Assembly (NCBI RefSeq): GCF_000346465.2
Contig: NC_034009.1
Span: forward strand, 4,921,269-4,985,268
DNA length: 64,000 nt
Direction of reading: 5' to 3'
Source: Prunus persica
Taxonomy: Eukaryota > Streptophyta > Magnoliopsida > Rosales > Rosaceae
In this document: in pieces, positions 1 through 10,651 of the stretch
Layout of the letters: every line of letters starts with the position of its first letter
Numbering within the stretch: position 1 is the stretch's first letter
Notes under the pieces: model-generated
The model's database searches: none
Told to the model about the DNA's origin: nothing
The model's input: the letters and a program-made list of their open reading frames with translations, nothing else
Program-made: the position numbers and the translations under genes

Positions 1-2476
1 AACTACAATAATAACATTATCAATGATCAATTAAAAATAAGTAGTCCACTTGATAATTCATAAAGCACAGCTCATAAATTAGGCATTGAATGAATCCCTA
101 AATTAGAATTTCAAAAATTAACCAACTGAATCCCTAATTCCTGAATCCCTAAAGTAGAATTTAGAAAGGAAAAAAAAATTGAAATTGAATGACATGAAGA
201 AGAAGAGAACCAGAGAAGTAGGTGTTTCAGGTCAGTGGTACGAAGGATTACTGAAATTTGAAGAGGGAGAAGAAGAGGACTTACAGAGAAGGAGAGGGAG
301 AGAGAGAGAGAGGACTGTAGCCAAAAATGGAGCCCATGAATGCCTCTATTGTTGCAATAATAAGAAAAAGGGATCAATGAATTTATAATAGACAGAAATT
401 ACAAAACCAATATCAGAACTCACCGCTTTGGAGAACGACGACGGAGGTCGCGACTGTGGCTTGGCTATGGAGTCACGATAGTGGTTTGGCAGTGGAGGTC
501 GACAACGAAGGTCGTGAGTTACGGCGGCTTGGCTAGGCCAAACTAGGGTTCCGAATTTGAGTAGAGCTGGGTTATGACGATGGATGGGTGGAGAATTGGA
601 TTGGACAGTAGGAGATGGCTGGCAAGTTGGAGTTGGGCGTCAGAAAATAAACTTTTGGGGTGATAAAGTGTCAATAATAACAAAAGACTCAAAACCCTCT
701 ATGTTTGTGTTGGTTGCAAGATATTTGCCGAATGGAGTTTGGTTCTTTGATAACCTTAAACCAGAGATGGTGAGAGCGAGAGAGACAAGAAGAACATATT
801 GCAGAGTGGGTGGCTTTTGAGGAAAGAGGGTCAATCAGGATGAGAGAGCGTGCTTTACACTTTCGGATTGCATCTTTTGGTATGGGTAATTTCAACCCGA
901 TTGTAGCATAACAGTTCAACCATGGGATGAATCTGATGGCTATAAAGTGAACCCCTTATAACTTACCCCTTATAACTTACCACTCATTATAGTCTGAGCG
1001 TAGATTTTTTAGGTGGGTTTCACGTTGCTTAAAGCAGCTCCATACATATGTGGACTTTGTTGCAATTAGAGCCCAATTTGCTTCCTATACTTTACATCCC
1101 TAAGGTAGTTCAACCCCAATTAGAACCCCATTGAGCTTGCCATAACTACCATGTATAAAATTCGAAATCAAATCCTCCAACAAAGTGACATATGACATGG
1201 GTTGTCCACTCAGCAAACATGAGAAGTTGACAATTGTGTCTAAGCTAGTGAAAAAGTTGATTTGCATACCAGTGGTCTCAGGTTTTAATTCACATGATAC
1301 TTGATAGTGCGTATGTTAGAGAGAAAACCATTCTCCCTTCCTAACTTTGACCACACCAAAAAAGCAAACATGGAAGTTTAGAATAATTGGATATCTTAAT
1401 CTAAATTCTAAAAGAATAATAACATGAGTGTTCCAATATACAATGCTAGAACAAAACAAAGCACAAGCTGCCAAGAGAATAGAAGAAATCTAAGTCAGGC
1501 TAATTGCCTAATAAAAGAAAACTATACATACTCATTGGATTTCTTCACCTAATAGCTTAAAGATTCAAAGGAGATCTTCAGTATCTTCCAAGTTCTTTTT
1601 GGTGAAAGGGGGCAGATCCCAACGCCCAAAAAAAAAAGAAAAAAAGAAAAAGAAAAGAAGAAGAACTAGTCATTGAGGCTTACACACAAACAGCAAGGGA
1701 GCCATCAAATCAAAATCATCTAAACTTGCCATTGATTTCAGCTTGTTGGAATTTTTCCCTAAACAAGAAAGTTTTCTTTTTTCGTTGCATTATATAATCA
1801 TTCATGTCATGGTATAGGACAATTTGCTATGACCAAAACTGATATCGCATCTTTGAAAATGAATATAAAGAATGGGCCATTCAGAATTGGTGGACCAAAA
1901 TTCATGGTGCAATTAGCATAAGATTTGAACCTTTGTGGATGGTAAAAATTGAAGTCATGATTTCCATCACTTTTAGAACCTGGTAATCATTCATGCCACC
2001 CGTGTGAGCATATTCTCTGCATGATAAAGAGTTCGGTTTTTTTTCCATTTAAATGAATAATAAATAATGCTCCCTTGCTGCTGCCGCATTGTTTTCCTAT
2101 TAGATGTTGAGTTATATAATTTGATGAGAAAAATATTGGATTCATATTCATTAGATGAAACGTTAATGCAAGTAAAATATTGGAGGAAACTAACAATGTC
2201 AACTAATATAAAATTATTCAACCAAGGAACACAACGCTTGCCATTTTTGAAAATGAGGAAGTTAACTGGAGCAGACCCTCTTCCAACCAAGGATGTGGAT
2301 TCACATTCTTGTATTGTTGGCAATGTTCAAAGGCTTTTACATTCCTTTCAAGCCATCTCCTCTTCTTCAAGCATGTCTTCCGGGAAGCAATTTTGTGGAA
2401 GACTCTCTTGCGAAGCTGGGGCATTCTACCCCAGCTCACCATATTTGGGTACAGAATTTTCCTTCCATGGTGGCTA
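1..2476. other. Intergenic, no supported gene
   Basis: Only short unsupported open frames occur here. A GA-rich stretch lies near 294-316 and a Lys/Arg codon-like poly-purine run near 1628-1662. Around 420-560 the sequence is more GC-rich and could be read on the minus strand as a Pro/Arg-rich first exon ending in a good donor, but no family is recognisable. The segment 1370-1490 is a diverged copy of 8880-8985. A copia element is inserted at the right-hand edge. Confidence 0.6.
1370..1490. repeat. Dispersed repeat, partner at 8880-8985
   Basis: About 110 bp resemble 8880-8985 in the same orientation. Both contain an ATCTAAA/CCTAAATTCTAAAA core followed by an AACATA segment, a GCTAGA(G)AA segment and a run reading AATAGAAGAAAT. 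The partner lies just downstream of the ATL gene, so this may be a local duplication of that 3' flank or two copies of an unnamed repeat. Confidence 0.45.
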
Positions 2477-2663
2477 TGTTGGCGTGAGTCCTATTTTAGA
2501 TAGGAAATTAATATAAAGATTCTTGTAAATATTGTATTACTTGTTCTATTAGGATTAGCTTTTATCTTTTCCTTGGGTAAAAAGACATTGTACACTATAT
2601 ATACACCTCCTTTGAGAGAAGAATAATATATCAGAAATTCACCATATATCCTTATATTTGACT
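2477..2663 (+). repeat. 5' LTR of copia element 1
   Basis: This LTR is 187 bp, begins TGTTGGCG and ends TTTGACT. A CTATATATAC TATA-like stretch near 2595 probably drives transcription. Its length is identical to that of the 3' LTR. Confidence 0.93.
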
Positions 2664-2676
2664 TGGTATCAGAGCC
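2664..2676 (+). other. Primer-binding site (tRNA-iMet)
   Basis: TGGTATCAGAGCC lies directly after the 5' LTR. This is the usual plant copia primer-binding site complementary to the 3' end of initiator methionine tRNA. Confidence 0.9.
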
Positions 2677-2762
2677 TAGTTATATTTGCCTTAGAATAGC
2701 ATACCTCCCTTACTGCTACAGATTTTTTCCTTTTTGCCTATTATTTTGTTTTAATTCTTGCC

Positions 2763-4805
2763 GTGTTATTTGGCTCCATGGGGGATATGCAGGATTTGTT
2801 TAATGAAGATGGCCAATCCAATGAGGTACCACAAATTACCTCAGGGGGTTCTGGTCAGCCTATGTCAATTGTCAATGTTCATCATGATTCTTCCGCTGCT
2901 CCTACAATTGTCAAATTGAATGGAACAAATTATTCAGTATGGTCCCAACTGCTTGAGTTACATGTTGCTGGGAAGGGAGAATATGGGTATTTGACAGGCG
3001 CTTCTGTTGCACCAGCTCTGGCAGACTCTAATTACAATAAGTGGTATGCTGAAAACGCAATTGTGAAGGGATGGCTGATTCAGTCTATGGAGCCTGATAT
3101 TATGCAAATTTTCCTTCCCTACAAAACTGCCAAAGATGTATGGGAGAATGTTAAAAAAACATACTATGATGGCCAAGATCAGTCACAGATTTATGAGCTA
3201 ACTTGTCGGGCATTCAAGGCGAAACAGTCTGGACGACAACTTGTCACATACTATGCAGAATTGCAAAGTATTTGGCATGAGATTGATTATCGACGACCAA
3301 ATAAATTTACTAATTCATCAGATATTTTGTTTCGTCAACAGGAGATTGAAATTGAGAGGGTTTATGTATTTTTAGCTGGATTAGATGATGTGTTTGACAG
3401 AGTTCGTAGCGATATTCTTCGCATGGATCCGTTTCCGAATTTGGAGAAAGCTTTTTCATGTGTCAGACGAGAAGACCAGCGGCGATCCACCATGATGGTA
3501 CCACCAACCCCGGTGAACACTGGAGTTGCTATGGTAGCAAGGAACTCCAGGCCTGCCTCTTCCTACAAACCTGCTGATTCTACAATTAATGGACCTACAA
3601 GGCACTCTATGCCTGCCTCTTCCTACAAACCTGCAGGTTCTACAGCTAACGGACCTACAGGTTCTACAAGACCCAATGGTCCACAACGAGTTAAACCTCA
3701 AAATGGCGAAAGGTGCACTCATTGCAATAGCACAAATCACTTTGTAACTGGTTGTTTTAAATTACATGGCTATCCAGAATGGTGGGATGAAGTCAAGGAG
3801 CGTAACAAGGCCAAAGTAGCCGCTGAACGATACGCACAAGGCAAGGTCGCACTCTGCATAGGATCTCCCGACCCTTCTGTCCCACAAACTTCCCATATGC
3901 CATTTGTCTCCTCCTCCATTGTTCCTCCAGGTTTTGCCGCCCTCCCTATAGGTGATTCGGGCACTTCTTCTAATACCTCAGGTAGTGCTTTTGCTGCTGT
4001 TACTGACTTAGGTATTGGTTATGGTTGGATTATTGATTCAGGTGCTTCAAATCACATGACATTTGACTCGACAAATTTGAAGACTCGTACTACTCCTAGC
4101 CTTACTAGTATGGCGAATGCAAATGGCCAATCCTACCCTGTGATTGGGGCAGGCACAGTTGATCTTTCTCCAAATTTAACTTTGGAACATGTTCTTCTTG
4201 TTCCTTCTTTATCTCAGAATTTATTATCTGTTGGACAAGTGACTGAACAATTAAATTGTTTTGTATTAATCTATCCCTTGTTTTGCCTTCTTCAGGATAT
4301 TCGAACCCAGGAAATAATTGGGCGTGGTACTAAGAGAGAAGGACTATATTATGTGGATGATGTTTGCACGGGAAAGGCCCTTATTGCTCATGACTTAGCT
4401 GCAGACAAGAAGAAACAAATTTGGTTATGGCATTGGCGTTTAGGACGTGCTTCTTTTGGTTATTTAAAACATTTATTTTCAGCTTTATTTTTGGATTTGG
4501 ATATTTCTAGTCTTCAGTGTGAAACTTGTATTCTTGCCAAGAGTCACCGTGTTTCATACCCTATTAGTTTCAATAAGAATGATAAACCTTTTGCTCTTAT
4601 TCATTCTGATGTATGGGGTCCTTCCCCAATCTCTACAATCTCTGGCATTAGATGGTTTGTGACTTTCGTTGATGATTATACGAGAATGACATGGATATAT
4701 TTTATGAAAAATAAAAGTGAGGCTTTTGGTCTCTTCAAGCAATTTTATCAGATGGTTCAGACACAATTCTCGAAAAAAAATTCAGTTTCTGCGATCAGAT
4801 TGTGA
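2763..4805 (+). pseudogene. copia gag, protease and first part of integrase
   Basis: This 680-codon frame starts with a copia-type gag (UBN2-like capsid region, roughly residues 45-260). A Cys/His zinc-knuckle-like stretch follows near residues 317-340 (CTHC then H and C spacing). The aspartic protease has the active-site motif WIIDSGASNHM around residue 420. The GAG-pre-integrase region (LWHWRLGRASFGYLKHLF) comes next, and then the integrase zinc-binding and core start (HSDVWGP, FVDDYTR). The frame ends where an A-homopolymer run plus a short deletion shifts it near 4775-4802, so the integrase continues only in the next frame. In an intact element all of this would be one polyprotein with the downstream parts. 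Confidence 0.9.
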
Positions 4806-5692
4806 ATCATGATTTTGTGTCTTTCTTTCAAGATAACGGTCTTCTCCATGAAACTACATGTCCCTATACCCCTCAACAAAATGGGGTTGCTGAACGGAAA
4901 AATCGTCATATTCTTGAGACGGCCAGAAGTATTTTGATAGAAGCTCATATGCCTAAGATGTTTTGGAGTGATGCTATATTATATGCAGTGTATTTATTAA
5001 ATCGTATGCCCTCTTCTGTCCATGGATACAAGACACCACTGGATGTTTTGACTTCGACACATCCCCTACCGTCAGTCCTGACTCTCCATCCCCGTATTTT
5101 TGGTTGTATAGCCTACGTTCACATCCTTAAACACCTACGGTCTAAATTGGATCCATGTGCTCTTAAATGTGTGTTTGTGGGTTTCTCCCCATATTTCAAA
5201 GGATATCGATGCTACCATCCTCCGACAAAGCGTACGTATGTCACAATGGATGTCACTTTCTCAGAGTTGTCCATGTATTTTCATCATGAATCCAACTCTC
5301 CTCTTCAGGGGGAGAGGGAGAATATTGAAGAGCAGAATTGGAATTGGACAATTATGTTACCTGATATTACCATAGAAAGAGAAGAAGTGATCTGCAATGA
5401 AAAAGAAAATGCAGTCACGTCAGTTGAGGACCTGGCGTCACATGTTGCTAACCCCACTTTGTTCCCTACATCTCCACATACCCCACATAATTGTTCTCCC
5501 TCTTCTACACCAACAGTACCTGTCCAAATTCCCGAGGCTTCGGATAACCCTGAGGTAAACACAGAACCAAATTTGATTAATACTGACAATTTAATTACAA
5601 ATGATATTGATAGTGTTGCAGAAACAAGGTATCAATTGCCTCCTAGACGTAATAGAGGATTCCACCAGATCGTTTTTCACCTGAAAATTTAA
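4802..5692 (+). pseudogene. copia integrase, continued in shifted frame
   Basis: This frame carries the rest of the integrase core, with the family motif PYTPQQNGVAERKNRH near its start, and then the variable C-terminal linker. It follows a frame change from the previous segment. A short block that normally holds part of the core around the second catalytic Asp appears deleted at the junction. The frame is lost again near 5660, where reading moves to the frame carrying the reverse transcriptase. Confidence 0.88.
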
Positions 5693-7323
5693 AGAAGTCG
5701 AACTACCCAATTGCAAACTATGTCTCTACTCATCGATTATCTGAAGCATGTGCAGTTTTTGCTAATCATATGACAACTGAATTTATTCCATCTAAAGTAC
5801 AAGATGCTTTGGCTGCTCCTCAATGGAAGAAAGCTATGGATGAAGAGATGTTGGCTTTGAAAAAAAATCAAACTTGGGATTTAGTTTCATTGCCACAAGG
5901 AAAATGACCAGTTGGATGCAGATGGATTTTCACAATTAAACACAAGGTAGATGGTACTATTGATAGATACAAGGCGAAATTGGTTGCCAAAGGATATACT
6001 CAGACATATGGTGTTGATTATCAGGAAACTTTTGCACTAGTTGCAAAAATAAACACAGTTCGTGTTCTAATATCGCTTGCAGCAAATTTAGATTGGCCAC
6101 TCCAACAATTTGATGTGAAAAATGCTTTTCTACATGGAGAATTGAAGGAAGAAGTTTATATGAGCCTACCTCCAGGATTTGATCTATCTGAAAATCCAAA
6201 TTTGGTGTGCAAGTTGAGGAAGTCACTCTATGGGTTAAAGCAGTCTCCTAGAGCTTGGTTTGGCAAATTCAGTTATGCCATGAAGAAATACGGTTATCGT
6301 CAAAGCAATGCAGATCATACTTTGTTTCTGAAGAGGAGGAAAGGGAAGATCACTGTTTTAATTATATATGTTGATGATATGATAATAACAGGTGATGATA
6401 CAGAAGAGATTGATAAATTGAAACATTATTTATTAACTGAGTTTGAGATGAAGGATCTTGGAGGACTGAAATTTTTTTTGGGAATTGAAGTGGCTAGATC
6501 TCAACATGGTATTTTCTTGTCACAAAGAAAATATGTGTTAGATTTATTGAATGAAACTGGGATGCTTGGGTGTAAACCTGCTGATACTCCTATTGTGCAG
6601 AACCATAATCTTGAGATTCTTCCAGATCAAGTTCCAACTAATAAAGACAGGTATCAGAGGTTAGTTGGAAGACTTATTTATTTATCTCACACCAGGCCAG
6701 ATATTGCTTATGCTATTAGTGTTGTGAGTCAATTTATGCATTCGCCTAGTGAATTTCATATGAAAGCAGTTATGCGAATTTTACAGTATCTAAAGTCTGC
6801 ACCTGGCAAAGGGCTGATGTTCTCAAAACATGGACATTTGGAAATTGAAGGTTTTACAGATGCCGATTGGGCAGGAAATCGAACTGATAGGCGTTCAACA
6901 TCAGGTTATTTTACATTTGTGGGTGGTAACCTTGTTACTTGGCGAAGCAAGAAATAGAAGGTTTGTTCTTTGTCCAGTGCGAAAGCTAAGTATCGAAGCA
7001 TGGTTCATGGCGTATGTGAGATGTTGTGGATTCGGAAATTATTAAAGGAATTGGGCTTCGTGGCTAAAGATGCCATGAAATTGTATTGTGATAATCAAGC
7101 TGCAATCGACATAGCTAATAATCCAGTCCAACATGATCGTACTAAACATGTAGAGATTGATAGACATTTTATTAATGAAAAATTGGAAAGCAATGTGATT
7201 AGTGTACCACATGTGAAATCAGAGGAACAACTTGCAGATATTTTGACTAAAGCAGTGTCTAGCCATGTATTTAGTGACTCACTTAACAAGTTGGGCATTG
7301 GTGACATCTACTCACCAACTTGA
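5664..7323 (+). pseudogene. copia reverse transcriptase and RNase H with two stops
   Basis: The reverse transcriptase begins about 5664. It is interrupted by TGA at 5905-5907, then runs on from there through the conserved blocks WPLQQFDVKNAFLHGEL, LYGLKQSPRAW and the catalytic YVDDMIITG. RNase H follows (DADWAGNRTDRRSTSG) and is split by TAG at 6955-6957. The distal part (SSAKAKYRSM, LYCDNQAAI, DILTKA) ends at TGA 7321-7323, next to the polypurine tract. Catalytic residues are present, so the damage is limited to the stops. Confidence 0.9.
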
Positions 7324-7330
7324 GGGGGAG
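7323..7330 (+). other. Polypurine tract of copia element 1
   Basis: AGGGGGAG lies immediately before the 3' LTR. This is the expected position of the plus-strand primer tract. Confidence 0.85.
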
Positions 7331-7517
7331 TGTTGGCGTGAGTCCTATTTTAGATAGGAAATTAATATAAAGTTTCTTGTAAATATTGTATTACTTGTTC
7401 TATTAGGATTAGCTTTTATCTTTTCCTTGGGTAAAAAGACATTGTACACTATATATACACCTCTTTTGAGAGAAGAATAATATATCAGAAATTCACCATA
7501 TATCCTTATATTTGACT
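7331..7517 (+). repeat. 3' LTR of copia element 1
   Basis: This LTR is 187 bp and differs from the 5' LTR at two positions by eye. It is followed by the target duplication GGCTA. Confidence 0.93.
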
Positions 7518-7718
7518 GGCTAGGGCAATTTCTTACGAATCTTTAGATGTTGATTGCCCTATGTGCTTTGTGTTAACACAACGTTGTAATTTCTTTAGAT
7601 TCTTTAAAAATTACAGCGTTGTAATTATGTGTTGCTTATAATAATAATAATAAATAAATAACAAGAAGACTAGCTACCTTGTGGAAACACCAACAAACGA
7701 ATTTGAATTAAATTTGCA

Positions 7719-7901
7719 CAGTGCCGATCTCTTGGACCACAGGAGTCCAAGAGATTGTGGTCACCCACCGTTGGATATTAATCCAATGGTTTAAAAAAGT
7801 TTTTTAAAAGGAGTGCAAGAGTGAGTGAACCGTTGAATTTACATCCAACGGTGAGTGACCATAAATCTCTTGGACCCCTGTAGTCCAAGAGATCAGGACT
7901 G
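7719..7901. mobile_element. 183-bp MITE with long TIRs, Mutator-like TSD
   Basis: Terminal inverted repeats of about 65 bp begin CAGTGCC at the left and end GGACTG at the right. Each arm contains its own small palindrome (CTCTTGGAC...GTCCAAGAG), and the arms match through ACCGTTGGAT/ATCCAACGGT. The element is flanked by a perfect 10-bp direct repeat TAAATTTGCA at 7709-7718 and 7902-7911. A TSD of 9-11 bp is typical of Mutator-like elements. There is no coding capacity. Confidence 0.85.
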
Positions 7902-8094
7902 TAAATTTGCATCTGAGTGAGTAACCAATTTGAACTTAAATTTCCATCCGAATACATGGCTACAAAATGTAATTAACTAACCTCATGATGAAACTAAAAA
8001 CTTACTCAAAATGTAAAAGATACTCATGAAAGAAAACATGGTTGTGTAGCAAGATATACAAATTCAAAAGAAAGATCTGTAATCGGGTTATGAG

Positions 8095-8470
8095 GAATTG
8101 AATTGAGGAGGAGTTGGATAAAGGAGAATTGGAATCCGTATTCCCATTAAAGTTGTTTACTAAACTATGTGGAATTGGGGTAGGAATTGAAACTAATTTG
8201 ATTACTAAAATGCACTTAGATTCTAAATAAATTATTGGGTTAAAGTGGATGGCAAATTTAGAATTTTAAAATTTGTGTGAGAATATAATAGGTAAAAAAG
8301 ATGGTTTCTTGATGGTTTAGTTCTCCAGTAAATAAAATACCATCTCCCACCCAAGAGTCCAATTCCTCTAAAATTAATAATTGAATTCCTCATTTTGTGT
8401 GGCCCCACTTGCTTTTTCATTCCTTTACGTGAAGTAAACACAAGAGTCATCCGTAATCGGAATTTAACTC
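8095..8470. repeat. Dispersed non-coding repeat, inverted copy at 12895-13165
   Basis: Shared landmarks with the reverse complement of 12895-13165 include GAATTGAGGAGGAGTTGGAT, GTTGTTTACTAAACTAT and TTATTGGGTTAAAGT. The GTTTACTAA-type motif and the lack of coding sequence suggest an old DNA-transposon or MITE copy. The ends are not clear. Confidence 0.6.
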
Positions 8471-9274
8471 ATTATTTTAATTCCTACTATGGATCAATAA
8501 ACATGGAAGGAACTTGCTTGATTCAAGATTTAGAAGTTTAGAAATGTGTATGAAAATGCATTATCATGTTTGGCAACTATATTGTTGGGAATGGAATACA
8601 TGGAACATGGGATGGCGAAATGTCATACCCTCGACTTTTCTTCAGAATTGTTATCCTGGGAAAATTATTTAATGCACTTTTCTTAGACTAACTTATCCAA
8701 ATACTGCATAAAACCAAATACAAGAATAATATAAAATATTATTTCTTGGTCCGATTTCTCAGTGCTCCCATAGACGGGAACTTCATTCCGCGAACCAAAT
8801 AAGCCATTTAGGCGCTGGTTTAGTGGCTTTGTACCGAGCAACCAAGGCAAAAAAAAAAAACAGAAGAAAAATCAGCAAATATGAGAAATCTGAATAATTG
8901 AATATCTAAACCTAAATTCTAAAACAATAACATATACAAATGCTAGAGAACCAAACAAGGTGGCTACCAAGAAAAATAGAAGAAATAAGCGATTTCCGCA
9001 TCAAAAAAAATCCACGTGCCATTTCGGTACCCGTGGTTGTCTGGAATATCTATCCTTCTCCTCGCGTGTCTAACCTAACTCTAACATCCACATGCCTTCC
9101 ACTGTTCCCCCCCCTTTCCCGTTTAAGAACACACTAATAAATTTCTTTTTTTTTTCCATGAAAATTATATTCTCAGCCACAAAAATCAAAACTATTTTGG
9201 AAGGTAGTGAACTGGCTTTTTCTTCTTCTCCTATCTAAGTTTTGGCGTCTGCTGTATAAAAAGGGTACTAAAAG
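8471..9274. other. Intergenic, 3' flank of the ATL gene
   Basis: No gene is seen. The segment 8880-8985 repeats 1370-1490. The stretch around 8780-8825 (GCGAACCAAATAAGCC) looks like the edge of an old transposon. A T-run and pyrimidine-rich DNA lie at 9120-9160, beyond the ATL stop codon. Confidence 0.5.
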
Positions 9275-10651
9275 CTAACAGATGGGCGGTGGAGTTGGGG
9301 TCGTTGTACGCTCCGTCCGTATACCCGGACGTGAGAGAGAAGAAACCCACGCCAGCCATCTGGCCACAAGCTTGAGCTGTCGCTGTTGTTGTTGCTGTTG
9401 GTGGTGGCTCAGACTCTCATTACTCCTCGCTCTGTTCGAAAATCTGCTCAGCCCAGTGATTTCCGACACGCTTCTCGAATTTATTACGCTACTGCCACCA
9501 CCACAGCTCCATGATCTCCTGCTCTCTTCGATCCCTGCTGGCCTTGCTGGCCTTGCTGGCCCCGCGGGCCCCGCTTGCACTGTGATCACCTGCTGCGCAC
9601 TATTATTCTCATTCTGCTGAGACGGCTGACGTGGCAACCCCTCGCTCATAATCATCTCTGACCGTAGATACAGAAGATCCGACGGCTGTACGTCGCTCCA
9701 TCTTTGGTGGAGCCCGCCGGGGCCACAAGCCAACCCGGGGGAGATTATAATCCGGTGCTCCAACCTGGTCCTGTCCTGGCCCAACAGCAGCCCGTCTTTT
9801 CTCGGGCGGTCAAGGCATCCCACGGTCGACGGTTCGCTCTTCTTTCTAAACGCCGTCCAGCTGTCCAAAGACCTCCGAAACGACCACGTCAGAATCGGGT
9901 TACCCGGTCTTTGCTCTCCGGCGAACGAGTGGCGCCCCGAAACCCGGCGATAACCCGGGTCATTCTCGATATCCAAAACGACGTCGCTGCTTTGCTGGCT
10001 GTGCAAGATCTTAGAGGCGTCGTCGACCAAGAGCACGTCTTCCGGGTCGACCCGGTACCGGCAAAGCGGGCAGGTGGAGTGGGCGTCGAGCCACGTGTCG
10101 ACGCACTCGACGTGGAAGGCGTGCTTGCACTTGGGGAGGAGACGGAGGACCTCGGCCCGGTCGAACCGGGTCAGGCAGACGGCGCACTCGAGCCCCTCCT
10201 TCTGACCTCGGAGCGACCCGAACCGGAAAACGGGTAAGGACTCGACGACGGAGCGGTCAATACCGGAGTTTTTGCGCTGGGTGGATCCGGAGGGTCCGGA
10301 ATTGGCGTTTCCGGTGGCGACGACGAGAGCACCGCGCTTGCAGTGCTTGGCGTAGAGGAGGAGGAGAAATGTGATGGAGAACAATGTGGTGAGGACGCCG
10401 ACGATTATGGCGATGCTCGGCCGGAAGGAGGAGGCCTTGGCAGGGTCCGCGTTGGGTGGGGAAGGTGATGGGTTTGATGATGATGTGCTGGCAATGTCGC
10501 CGAGGTCTGGGGCGGAGACATGGCGGTTGGTGTCTGCGAGAGTGGGTGCAGTGAGAAAAGAGAGGAAGGTGAGGAGAAGAAAGAGGAGGAGGAAGAAGAA
10601 GGGGGTTGTGGAGGAGGTGGTGGGTTTGAGAAAGAGAAAAACAAGGCCCAT
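9275..10651 (-). CDS. ATL42: ATL-family RING-H2 E3 ubiquitin ligase (ATL42-like)
   Basis: This intronless gene encodes 458 aa from the ATG at 10651; an in-frame upstream ATG at 10789 is rejected because family proteins begin with the hydrophobic MGLVFLF-type leader. Domains in order are an N-terminal hydrophobic signal-like segment (about 1-38), a transmembrane helix (about 80-105), the GLD box (GIDRSVVESLPVF) and the RING-H2 finger (CAVC, CKHAFHVEC, CPLC; C-x2-C-x15-C-x1-H-x2-H-x2-C-x10-C-x2-C). A long polar tail follows with the SVSEITGLSRF and ARWLAWVSS motifs. Known ATLs are membrane-anchored E3 ligases that recruit E2 enzymes through RING-H2 and act in defence and carbon/nitrogen signalling. 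The finger is complete, so activity is likely. A Gly/Pro/Ala repeat (GPAGPARPARPAG) and a Gln run in the tail are local oddities. The CDS is much more GC-rich than its flanks. Family assignment is firm; the exact ATL42 orthology is less certain. Confidence 0.92.
   Translation of the reverse strand: MGLVFLFLKPTTSSTTPFFFLLLFLLLTFLSFLTAPTLADTNRHVSAPDLGDIASTSSSNPSPSPPNADPAKASSFRPSIAIIVGVLTTLFSITFLLLLYAKHCKRGALVVATGNANSGPSGSTQRKNSGIDRSVVESLPVFRFGSLRGQKEGLECAVCLTRFDRAEVLRLLPKCKHAFHVECVDTWLDAHSTCPLCRYRVDPEDVLLVDDASKILHSQQSSDVVLDIENDPGYRRVSGRHSFAGEQRPGNPILTWSFRRSLDSWTAFRKKSEPSTVGCLDRPRKDGLLLGQDRTRLEHRIIISPGLACGPGGLHQRWSDVQPSDLLYLRSEMIMSEGLPRQPSQQNENNSAQQVITVQAGPAGPARPARPAGIEESRRSWSCGGGSSVINSRSVSEITGLSRFSNRARSNESLSHHQQQQQQRQLKLVARWLAWVSSLSRPGIRTERTTTPTPPPIC

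Larger units (their letters stand above)
2477..7517 (+). mobile_element. Ty1/copia LTR retrotransposon, complete but coding-defective
   Basis: This is a 5.04-kb element bounded by two 187-bp LTRs that start TGTTGG, with the 5-bp target duplication GGCTA at 2472-2476 and 7518-7522. A primer-binding site complementary to initiator-Met tRNA follows the 5' LTR, and a purine tract precedes the 3' LTR. The internal order is gag, protease, integrase, reverse transcriptase, RNase H, which is the copia order. I count only two substitutions between the LTRs (near 2519/7373 and 2612/7466), so the insertion is recent. The polyprotein is nevertheless broken by two frame changes and two in-frame stops. This copy cannot encode an intact polyprotein and, if active, would depend on proteins from other copies. 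Confidence 0.95.

Noticed and set aside
2067..2516. 149-codon frame running into the 5' LTR of the first copia element
   Set aside because: It crosses the transposon boundary and shows no family motif. I considered a gene interrupted by the insertion, but joining the two flanks across the GGCTA site gives no recognisable protein.
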